Source: a virus | Reading direction: 5' to 3' (one strand) | Length of the DNA: 26,036 bases | IMG/VR virus record: IMGVR_UViG_3300007523_001081 | Span: 1-26,036 of that record | Shown here: piece after piece, positions 7,116-13,789 of the stretch | Layout: each line of letters begins with the position of its first letter | How positions within the stretch are numbered: the stretch's first letter is position 1 | The notes under the pieces: generated by a model | Databases searched by the model: none | The model's input: the letters and a program-made list of their open reading frames with translations, nothing else | Told to the model about the DNA's origin: nothing | Program-made: the position numbers and the translations under genes

Positions 7116-7895
7116 ATGGGAGTTACAAATTTTTCAGAAGTAGATTCAGCAAACGGGTACAAAGTTAATGGAGTGCCTACATCGCATTATGATTATTTTT
7201 ATGAGGATTTCAAAGTTGATCCCGTTACTTCTAAAGTAGCAGGTGGAGCAGCAACAGGAACAGCAGGGGATTTAAATGTAATGGGATTCGAGAGAAATGT
7301 GATTAGATACTCACCTAAAGGGACTCAAACAATATTAGCACCAGTTTTGTCATCTCTAGGCTTAAATATTAATATGGATCAAACAGATAATGATGGTGTT
7401 GAGCTGTGGGGTTCATCAGCAGCTATAACAAGAGCTAGGAACGCATTTACAGTAGGTACATCAGAGAATTTCTTTTTTAGCGTTAAGTTTAGTATTGCAG
7501 ATGTATCAGGCACAGATGATTGTGCGATAGGATTTAGAAAGGTTCAAGCACAGCAAGCTAATTTTGATGACTATACAGATGCGGCTGTACTTAATGTTAT
7601 CTCAGGAAATATTAAAATTGAAACTATATTAAACAATGCAGCTACAGTAGTAACAGATACTACTCAAAACTGGGCAGACACCGAGACATATACACTAACT
7701 GTTAAGGTTAGTAAGAATGGAGTTGTAACATATGAAATAAATGGAGTTGTTCCAACAGTAACAGCAGCATTTACATTTGATAATGATGATGTAATAGTGC
7801 CTGTTTTATTTTTCTTAAATGCAGCAGATGTAGCAGATGCAGTAAATTTACTTACAGCAGAATGCGGAGCACAGGAGTTTAGAGCTAGAGTATAG
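7116..7895 (+). CDS. Beta-sandwich (lectin-like) virion protein, putative
   Basis: 259 residues, no Cys-rich or membrane segment. Residues 20-250 alternate short strands and turns: FFFSVKFSIADVSGTDDCAI, then TYTLTVKVSKNGVVTYEING, a strand pattern like concanavalin-type sandwiches in surface and fibre proteins. The start at 7116 follows an A/T leader without Shine-Dalgarno. A strong hairpin terminator ends the gene. It sits between the capsid gene and fibre-like genes, so a role on the capsid or fibre surface is inferred. The fold is read from pattern only; I see no catalytic residues. Confidence 0.7.
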   Translation: MGVTNFSEVDSANGYKVNGVPTSHYDYFYEDFKVDPVTSKVAGGAATGTAGDLNVMGFERNVIRYSPKGTQTILAPVLSSLGLNINMDQTDNDGVELWGSSAAITRARNAFTVGTSENFFFSVKFSIADVSGTDDCAIGFRKVQAQQANFDDYTDAAVLNVISGNIKIETILNNAATVVTDTTQNWADTETYTLTVKVSKNGVVTYEINGVVPTVTAAFTFDNDDVIVPVLFFLNAADVADAVNLLTAECGAQEFRARV

Positions 7896-7903
7896 ACATA
7901 TTG

Positions 7904-7935
7904 AATGGGGGGGAGTAAAACTCCCCATTATTTAG
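7904..7935 (+). terminator. G/C-rich terminator hairpin
   Basis: GGGGAGT (7910-7916) pairs with ACTCCCC (7920-7926) across an AAA loop, with AAT/ATT outside a GGG bulge. The following ATTATTTAG is U-rich but not a clean run, so readthrough into the next fibre genes is likely. It would tune the drop from capsid to fibre levels. Confidence 0.72.
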
Positions 7936-7951
7936 TTATTAAAAATTACAA

Positions 7952-8392
7952 ATGGCAGACGGGAGACAATCACAATTAATAGAGTTTAACAGTGCTACAA
8001 CTTATACACTTACAACCAGTTATGTTGCTTCAAATCCAATTAGAGCAGGTAAAGCTTATCAAGTAGGACTAGATATTAGTTATACTCAAGGAGCCGCAGA
8101 GACATCGAACACTTTAGATATTAAGATAGAAATTTCAAACGTAGACACAACACCTACAGCAACAGATTGGTTTCAAATGTCTAGTGAGTCTACATCTAGT
8201 GGATTAACTACATCTAGTTATCAAAATTATAGATTTACGGCAGTTGCTACAGCAGGAACAGCGGATAGATTCCATATCAGTTTTCCTATTGATGTTAAAT
8301 GGGTTAGAGTATCTGTTCTAGAGGGGGGCGTGGCAGCAAATGCAGGAACTTTTTTAGGACGATTAACAGTAAGTGAAAATTTTGGAGGTTAA
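7952..8392 (+). CDS. Small beta-sandwich virion protein, unknown
   Basis: 146 residues, Thr/Ser/Ala-rich, with alternating strands (RAGKAYQVGLDISYTQ, TLDIKIEISNVD, RFHISFPIDVKWVRVSVLEG). It begins 20-odd bases after the terminator and ends just before a tail-fibre-like gene. This looks like a compact single-domain beta-sandwich such as fibre-tip or head-attached proteins. No known family is apparent, and it is not clearly related to the 7116 protein beyond composition. Confidence 0.68.
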   Translation: MADGRQSQLIEFNSATTYTLTTSYVASNPIRAGKAYQVGLDISYTQGAAETSNTLDIKIEISNVDTTPTATDWFQMSSESTSSGLTTSSYQNYRFTAVATAGTADRFHISFPIDVKWVRVSVLEGGVAANAGTFLGRLTVSENFGG

Positions 8393-8412
8393 CTAGTTAT
8401 TATAAGTTTTAT

Positions 8413-9069
8413 ATGTCACGAACAAAAGGATTTAGAGGGATTACGGAATTAACAGGAGGATCCGCCACAATTGCAGATGGAGCAGTAACAACGGCTAAGA
8501 TTGCAGATGTAGCAGTAACAACGGCTAAGATTGCAGATGGAGCAGTAACAACAGTTAAGATTGCAGATAGAGCAGTAACTAATGAAAAAATTGCTACTGG
8601 TATTGCCGCCGCCAAGATAACAGGAGGTCATAAAGTACTAGCAACGCAAACAACCTCAGTTGTTAACACTGGTGTTGTTACTGAAGTTACACTATTTACA
8701 TATACAATGCCTGCTAATACAATGGGTATTAATAGTGCTTTAAGATTTACGTATAATATATCTAATAATAATAATGCTAATGTCAAAACCTTTCGGATTA
8801 AATTTGGCGGATCCAATATAGTCAGTTTTAGTAATGCTAGTACAGTTAGTGCTTCTGGGTCTAGAACGTTAAGTAATCGAAATGCTTCGAATGCACAAGT
8901 AGCAAGTTTTGTAGCATCGTCCTCATCTGGGGTAGGTACATCAACTACTGGTGTACTAACATTAGCAATAGATACCACCGCTAATGTTGATATTGTTGCA
9001 ACATCACAGTTGGCAACTGCGGGAGATAATCAGAATCTTAATCTTTTGGTAATTGAAATACTAAGCTAA
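8413..9069 (+). CDS. Tail/head fibre protein with decapeptide repeats
   Basis: 218 residues. Residues 20-60 hold four copies of a ten-residue repeat, DGAVTTAKIA-type, common in phage fibres and bacterial surface proteins, where it forms a thin beta stem. The rest (65-218) is a Ser/Thr/Asn-rich beta domain ending LNLLVIEILS, similar in character to fibre knobs. The gene is followed after 3 bases by a 58-residue frame and then the 501-residue fibre gene. It may be a trimeric stem that attaches its neighbours. The host receptor cannot be guessed. Confidence 0.74.
   Translation: MSRTKGFRGITELTGGSATIADGAVTTAKIADVAVTTAKIADGAVTTVKIADRAVTNEKIATGIAAAKITGGHKVLATQTTSVVNTGVVTEVTLFTYTMPANTMGINSALRFTYNISNNNNANVKTFRIKFGGSNIVSFSNASTVSASGSRTLSNRNASNAQVASFVASSSSGVGTSTTGVLTLAIDTTANVDIVATSQLATAGDNQNLNLLVIEILS
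8473..8592 (+). repeat. Four 30-base tandem repeats in the fibre gene
   Basis: Units 8473-8502, 8503-8532, 8533-8562 and 8563-8592; the first three nearly identical (GCAGATGGAGCAGTAACAAC start), the fourth diverged. They are in frame, so slippage would add or remove whole decapeptides. Confidence 0.85.
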
Positions 9070-9072
9070 AAC

Positions 9073-9249
9073 ATGGCAACATTTACAGATTTAACAGGGG
9101 TCACAACAAGCTTTATAGATAACGAGACAGGTTCTTTCTGGTGCAATATTAATTCATGGTGCGATTCTAATTTTTGGTGCTTAACACTAGGAGGGTTTAC
9201 AGATTTAACAGGAGTATCAACAAATTTTACTGATTTATTAAGTTTTTAA
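9073..9249 (+). CDS. 58-residue Trp/Cys protein with FTDLTGV repeat
   Basis: A complete frame starting 3 bases after the upstream stop and ending immediately before the next ATG. The ends repeat: FTDLTGVTTSFIDN near the N-terminus and FTDLTGVSTNFTD near the C-terminus. The middle is Trp/Cys-rich: FWCNINSWCDSNFWCL, three WC pairs at near-regular spacing. Short genes of this aromatic kind sit between fibre genes in some phages. No function is known to me; the perfect fit between neighbours makes it a real gene. Confidence 0.7.
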   Translation: MATFTDLTGVTTSFIDNETGSFWCNINSWCDSNFWCLTLGGFTDLTGVSTNFTDLLSF

Positions 9250-10755
9250 ATGGCTATAACTTATCCCACTACAATTGATACATTTACAGATGTAACATGC
9301 TCAGATGCAAGAACTCCTAAAGATGTAATGAATGATGCATTAGATGCTATAGAGGCGCTAGAAACTAAAGTGGGCATTACTAGTTCTATCGTAACTGCTA
9401 GTCATGACTATAAACTAAGCGAAATTATTAGCACAGATAAAGCAGTAGGAAAAGCAGCAACGCAGACTTTAACAAATAAAACATTAACATCACCTATAAT
9501 TAATACGCCTACAATTAATACGCCTACAATAACAGTTTTAGACAATGCATTAACTATACAAGATAATGTAGATCCAACTAAGCAATTGCAATTTCAAGCA
9601 AGCGGGATTACAACAGGAACTACTAGAACACTAACAGTTCCCAATGAAAACACAACTATAGTTGGTACAGATACTACGCAAACATTAACAAACAAAACAA
9701 TAAGTACAGGATCTATATTAAGTGGGTTAGCAGATGAAAGCTTCAGTGAATGGGGTATAGCTAGACAAGCGATTATTAACGGTAATTTTAATATATGGGA
9801 GGAAAACACTACTTTTACTCCTGCTGACGATAGATATATATGTGATATGTGGAATGCCTTAGTGGAAACGAATGCTTCATGGACTTTTGCCAGAGATACT
9901 GAAGTTCCTACAACTAAAAGTACCTATTCAATGAAATGTACCAATGCTACAGCAAACAATCAATGTGCAATTGTTAACTTTATAGAGTTTGCAGATGCAG
10001 AAAGACTAATAGGACGAACAGTAAGTTTATCTTTTCAGGCTAAAACAGCAGGGACGGAAATAGCTAATATAAGAGCAACAGTCTTAGCATGGACGGGAAC
10101 AGCTGATGCAATTACTTCTGATGTCATTACAACTTGGGCATCAGATGGAACAAATCCAACGTGGGCTACTAGTTGGACGGCAGAAAATACGGCTGCAAAC
10201 TTAGCCCTTACGTCAACATTTGAAACATTTAAAATAGAAAATATAGCTTTAGATACGGCAGGTACTAATAATATAGCAGTCGTTATATGGGTAGATGACG
10301 GAACAATAGCTATAAATGATGACTTTTGGATTAGCCAGGTTCAATTAAATGTAGGAAGTACTGCGTTACCATTTCAAGATCAGCATTATGCTTTGGAATT
10401 GGCAGCATGTATGCGATATCAAATAGTAATTACTGGTATAGCAGCAAATGGACCAATAGGCTATGGCAGTGCAGCAACCACGCAAATTGCCGTATTGAGT
10501 TTGCCTTTCCCAGCCAAAATGAGAGCTATACCAACAACAACATTTTCAAATGTTGCGCACTTTCAGTTAAGCGACTTAGCATCTGTCCATGCAGGGGTAA
10601 GTACATTAGCAACTGGATCAGCCGGGGGTAATGATGGCGACATGTCTATAATAATAATTGTTACAATGACAGGTGCCGTTTTAACAACATTTAGGCCGTA
10701 TTTCGGACAGTTCAATAGTACTAGTGGAAAAATTATTTGTAAAGCACAACTATAA
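9250..10755 (+). CDS. Tail fibre-type protein with carbohydrate-binding-like domain
   Basis: 501 residues. Residues 1-70 begin MAITYPTTIDTF and a helix (ALDAIEALETKVGI), then fibre-stem repeats: TQTLTNKTL appears twice (about residues 77 and 147), with INTPTINTPTIT between. From about residue 173, INGNFNIWEENTTFTPADDRY and a Trp/Thr-rich beta region match the carbohydrate-binding (CBM4/9-like) sandwich often found in phage adhesins. The C-terminal part (390-501) is a further beta domain. No endosialidase or lyase motif is seen. It probably reads a glycan on the host surface; the anchor end is the N-terminus. Family position is inferred from motifs only. Confidence 0.76.
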   Translation: MAITYPTTIDTFTDVTCSDARTPKDVMNDALDAIEALETKVGITSSIVTASHDYKLSEIISTDKAVGKAATQTLTNKTLTSPIINTPTINTPTITVLDNALTIQDNVDPTKQLQFQASGITTGTTRTLTVPNENTTIVGTDTTQTLTNKTISTGSILSGLADESFSEWGIARQAIINGNFNIWEENTTFTPADDRYICDMWNALVETNASWTFARDTEVPTTKSTYSMKCTNATANNQCAIVNFIEFADAERLIGRTVSLSFQAKTAGTEIANIRATVLAWTGTADAITSDVITTWASDGTNPTWATSWTAENTAANLALTSTFETFKIENIALDTAGTNNIAVVIWVDDGTIAINDDFWISQVQLNVGSTALPFQDQHYALELAACMRYQIVITGIAANGPIGYGSAATTQIAVLSLPFPAKMRAIPTTTFSNVAHFQLSDLASVHAGVSTLATGSAGGNDGDMSIIIIVTMTGAVLTTFRPYFGQFNSTSGKIICKAQL

Positions 10756-10756
10756 T

Positions 10757-11689
10757 ATGGGATTAACATTCGATCAACTAAAAAAGAAAGTAGGGAAAAA
10801 TTTAAAATATTACAGTGATGTAGATGGCTGGAAAACTAGCCGGGATGTCACAGAAACAGATATAGGTGATTTTATTAATGAAATATACCGAGATATTATA
10901 TTTCCACAATTTGCAACACAATACCCTGCTGATTTTAAACAAACAGCCTATACAGACAGTCACATAGTAACGGCAACTGTTGATGCAAGCTCAACAGCCT
11001 CTACATTAGTTGCTACGTCATCTATATTTACTAATGGTATGGTAGGATTAAACGTTTATAACTCAACAGACAGTGAGAGCCTAGTTATAAGCGGTTATAC
11101 AAATGCAACAACAATTACATTAGAATCTGCAATTAACAATACTTGGGACGGTGATACTATATATGTATTAGGAAAAGAGTTTACATTAGGTGGAGATGCA
11201 TCAGATTTATACGTGGTAGAGACTGTAGGGGTTAAATATGATATCAATGATGGTTATTTCAGACAAGCCGAGAGAAGGTTAGAAAATGATTTTTTTCAGA
11301 ATGGCAATGAATCAGGCTATAGAGTTACACCGAGCTTTTATACAACAACAATAACAGTAGCTGGAGTAGCTACAAGCGCTATAGGGATTATCCCACAATT
11401 TACAACAAAAATAGATAAAGGATTACAAATTACATATGTTAGAAAACCAGCTGTTTTAACTCTTTCGGGTGATGTATTAAAGTTACCAGTTGATACACCA
11501 GTTGTTTATGGAGCAACTGCAAGGGCTTATGAGATGAAACGGGAATTTCAGGAATCTGGTTACTGGACTACTAAATTTGAGATGGAAAAGAAACGTTCAA
11601 TCAGCCAGTATAGACCACTTAGCTCAGGCAGAGACCTAACACTTAAAATACCTAGAAGGTATGGAAATATTTTTTATAGAAATAGATAA
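10757..11689 (+). CDS. Head-tail adaptor (P22 gp4 / T7 gp11-like) with inserted module
   Basis: 310 residues from the ATG at 10757, chosen because the in-frame ATG at 10724 is inside the previous gene and MGLTFDQLKKKVG is a typical adaptor start. Helices at 1-60 (DIGDFINEIYRDIIFPQF) and at 245-290 (LPVDTPVVYGATARAYEMKRE, partly) match the helix bundle of short-tail adaptors. Residues 72-138 are an insert that also occurs in the propeller protein at 16636 and is near-identical in DNA. The protein would bind under the portal. The following gene overlaps by one base (TAATG). Adaptor identity is inferred from order and helix pattern. Confidence 0.7.
   Translation: MGLTFDQLKKKVGKNLKYYSDVDGWKTSRDVTETDIGDFINEIYRDIIFPQFATQYPADFKQTAYTDSHIVTATVDASSTASTLVATSSIFTNGMVGLNVYNSTDSESLVISGYTNATTITLESAINNTWDGDTIYVLGKEFTLGGDASDLYVVETVGVKYDINDGYFRQAERRLENDFFQNGNESGYRVTPSFYTTTITVAGVATSAIGIIPQFTTKIDKGLQITYVRKPAVLTLSGDVLKLPVDTPVVYGATARAYEMKREFQESGYWTTKFEMEKKRSISQYRPLSSGRDLTLKIPRRYGNIFYRNR
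10973..11010 (+). repeat. 38-base exact repeat, copy 1 (shared module)
   Basis: 38 bases identical to 17092-17129. A second shared block follows at 11127-11157 (2 mismatches in 31 to 17246-17276). Together they bound a module of about 66 residues in the adaptor and the propeller protein. Confidence 0.93.
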
Positions 11690-12330
11690 TGGCAACTATA
11701 GATGAAGTAAAGGGTTTATATAGACAATTATTAGGCAGAGATGCAGACGCAAAAGGGCTTGACTGGTATCAAAAATTTGATACCAATGCTATAAAAAATG
11801 ACATAATGAATAGCGGTGAATATAAAACATATAGTAATAGAGCTCAAACACCTTCCCCTGTTTACAACGTTCGTGAAAATGTACCAACTCCTACTGCTAG
11901 ACCTGCATTTTCTTCTGTTATGCCATACGACCAGGTTTTCAGCCCAGAGTTATTAGACCAATTAGCAGCAAGTCAAATTAACCCCGAATTATCAAGACAA
12001 CAAGCCAGCGGAGTGTATGACTATAATAGAGGGTTAGCACAAAGCGGCGGGTATATGTCAGGTAGAGGTCGAGCAGGTAGACAAGACTTAGCTGATGCAT
12101 ATAGTAGGCAAGGAGTAGAACAGCGGTCAGCTTATAAAGGACAAATAGAAGATTGGACTAATGATTGGTATAACAAGCAGGCTGTTAACTATGGAACTAA
12201 TCCATTAGCAGGAGCTATGCCAACATTACCCACCTTTGATCAATTTAAATCAACATTGACTAGCCCAAGACCTACAGGAACACAGGGCGTTAATAATCAA
12301 TTTAGTTTATCTAATTTATATCGTACTTAA
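11689..12330 (+). CDS. DUF4214-like domain protein
   Basis: 213 residues. Residues 5-50, VKGLYRQLLGRDADAKGLDW and a following SGEYKTY, match the DUF4214 repeat (GLYRxLLGRxxDxxGLxYW), a helical motif in many phage and surface proteins. The middle is Gln/Ser/Ala/Gly-rich with GRGRAGRQDLADAYSRQ; the C-terminus is disordered with Pro/Thr. It overlaps the adaptor stop by one base. In short-tailed phages small proteins here are internal or ejection proteins, so that role is inferred. No enzymatic residues are seen. Confidence 0.72.
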   Translation: MATIDEVKGLYRQLLGRDADAKGLDWYQKFDTNAIKNDIMNSGEYKTYSNRAQTPSPVYNVRENVPTPTARPAFSSVMPYDQVFSPELLDQLAASQINPELSRQQASGVYDYNRGLAQSGGYMSGRGRAGRQDLADAYSRQGVEQRSAYKGQIEDWTNDWYNKQAVNYGTNPLAGAMPTLPTFDQFKSTLTSPRPTGTQGVNNQFSLSNLYRT

Positions 12331-12345
12331 TTATTATTTAAAAAA

Positions 12346-13056
12346 ATGGCAACATCAGCAGAGTTACTACAACAAATACAAGCAATGAATCAGCAACCTA
12401 TGCCAGATTTTAAAAGTCAGATAGCAGACTTATATAATCAGCCTGTACTACAACCTCTTGTAAAAGAGTCTGCTGATTTAGAAGCTCAATACTTACCAAC
12501 TATTTTCAATGCATTACAGGGCGGAACTGGTGCTGGCGATATGTCTCCAGCAGCAAGACTTTCTCATATAGGTGGAATGCTAGGAAGACAAGGGGCTAGA
12601 GTAGGTGCAAATAGACAAACTCAGAATTTTTATAATACACAAATACAAGATCTAGCTGGATTAGAAGCGCAAAGATACGGGCAGAAACAACAAAATTTAC
12701 AGAATTTATATCAAACACAATGGCAAAGAGAAATGTCTGATAGAGACGAAGCCTTTAGACAACAGCAACTTGCTAGATCAGGCGGTGGCGGTGGCGGTGG
12801 TAGAGCGGAAGCACCAGGCATAGATTTTGCATCAATATTATCTCAACTTAGTAGCCAACAATCAGAACCTAGAAGAATGCCTAATATGGCTAGTCCTGCA
12901 GCTAATCCGAGAGATACTCTTAGAGCTTTTTCTGATCGTTTAAGGGGGGCAACTCCTAATGTCTCTGGAACTAGAGCTGCTCCTAATCGTTTTAGTGGGG
13001 CAACTTCTAATGTCTCTGGAATAGGTAATACTTTATCTAATTTATTTAAAAAATAA
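12346..13056 (+). CDS. Gln-rich virion protein, possible ejection protein (P22 gp7-type)
   Basis: 236 residues. A helical first half (ELLQQIQAMNQQPMPDFKSQ, then QNLQNLYQTQWQREMSDRDEA) is followed by a Gly run (GGGGGGGR) and a low-complexity tail in which RLRGATPNVSG and RFSGATSNVSG repeat (12937-12969 and 12988-13020). The stop overlaps the next ATG by one base (TAATG). Short helical proteins before a large membrane-active one suggest the ejectosome, but there is no homology I can name. Confidence 0.66.
   Translation: MATSAELLQQIQAMNQQPMPDFKSQIADLYNQPVLQPLVKESADLEAQYLPTIFNALQGGTGAGDMSPAARLSHIGGMLGRQGARVGANRQTQNFYNTQIQDLAGLEAQRYGQKQQNLQNLYQTQWQREMSDRDEAFRQQQLARSGGGGGGGRAEAPGIDFASILSQLSSQQSEPRRMPNMASPAANPRDTLRAFSDRLRGATPNVSGTRAAPNRFSGATSNVSGIGNTLSNLFKK
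12937..13020 (+). repeat. 33-base direct repeat, 51-base period
   Basis: 12937-12969 and 12988-13020 are nearly identical and encode a repeated GATPNVSG/GATSNVSG segment in the tail of the protein. Confidence 0.75.
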
Positions 13057-13766
13057 TGAGTAAACTAGACGACATGATACGTAACGCACAACAACAAATG
13101 CAAGGGCAACAACAAGTGCAAGGGCAACAACAAATGCAACAACAAATGCAACAACAAATGCAAGCTCAAGAAAAGCAAGCTATTCAACAAGAGCTTACAC
13201 GAAGGAGAGAAGTAGCAAATAAGCCTAAAACTTCATATAAGTTTGGACAGTTGGACTTAGGTGAGAATCAGTTTAACCAATTAAAACAAATAGCCACTTT
13301 AGGTTCTATGGGCTTAGTAGACGATAGAGCAGCGCAACAAATGATTACAGGGGCATTAATGCAACCACAAGAAAGCTTTTTAGATAAACTGCTAGGAGGT
13401 GGAGAAGGTAGCAAAAATCCTATGGACAATTATTCTACATCTGATTTATCACAGATGTATAACGATAACAGTGGAGCCAGTACGCCAGACTATGGAAATT
13501 TAGAAATTGAGATTCCAACAACAACAACAGATAGAGTGAAATCTATAGGCAATGTGTTGGCTTACCCTGCGAAGGTCGTAGAATCATTGGGAGACGTATA
13601 TGCTAGCGGAAGAGAAGTGAAGAAAGCAAGAACAAAATTTAATTCTAAACCACGAAAGACTTTTGAAGAAATAAATGCAGTGAGAGCATCAACAGGATAT
13701 GCTCCGATAAATAGAGACGATTACGATAGGGCACAGCTAAGCGCATTTAAGGCTTCGAAGTACTAA
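13056..13766 (+). CDS. Gln-rich virion protein, possible ejection protein
   Basis: 236 residues. Residues 9-50 are a poly-Gln/Met stretch (QQQMQGQQQVQGQQQMQQQ) that comes from a short CAACAAATG-type repeat in DNA. A helical region follows (RAAQQMITGALMQPQESFLDKLLGG, about 90-115), then a Lys/Arg-rich C-terminal helix region (KKARTKFNSKPRKTFEEINA). Overlap with the gene before is TAATG. It lies directly before the large 947-residue protein, as expected for a set injected with DNA. Family is not recognised. Confidence 0.66.
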   Translation: MSKLDDMIRNAQQQMQGQQQVQGQQQMQQQMQQQMQAQEKQAIQQELTRRREVANKPKTSYKFGQLDLGENQFNQLKQIATLGSMGLVDDRAAQQMITGALMQPQESFLDKLLGGGEGSKNPMDNYSTSDLSQMYNDNSGASTPDYGNLEIEIPTTTTDRVKSIGNVLAYPAKVVESLGDVYASGREVKKARTKFNSKPRKTFEEINAVRASTGYAPINRDDYDRAQLSAFKASKY

Positions 13767-13789
13767 TCAATTATTAATTTATAAAATAA

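Noticed and set aside
8473-8592. Tandem repeats as CRISPR array
   Set aside because: Repeats are contiguous, in frame and have no spacers; they encode fibre decapeptides.
10407-10631. Plus-strand 74-residue frame inside the fibre gene
   Set aside because: Lies wholly in another frame of the 9250-10755 gene, with Trp/Ser/Asn-rich noise composition.
10724-10756. Upstream ATG at 10724 for the adaptor
   Set aside because: Falls within the fibre gene; MGLTF start at 10757 follows the fibre stop directly.
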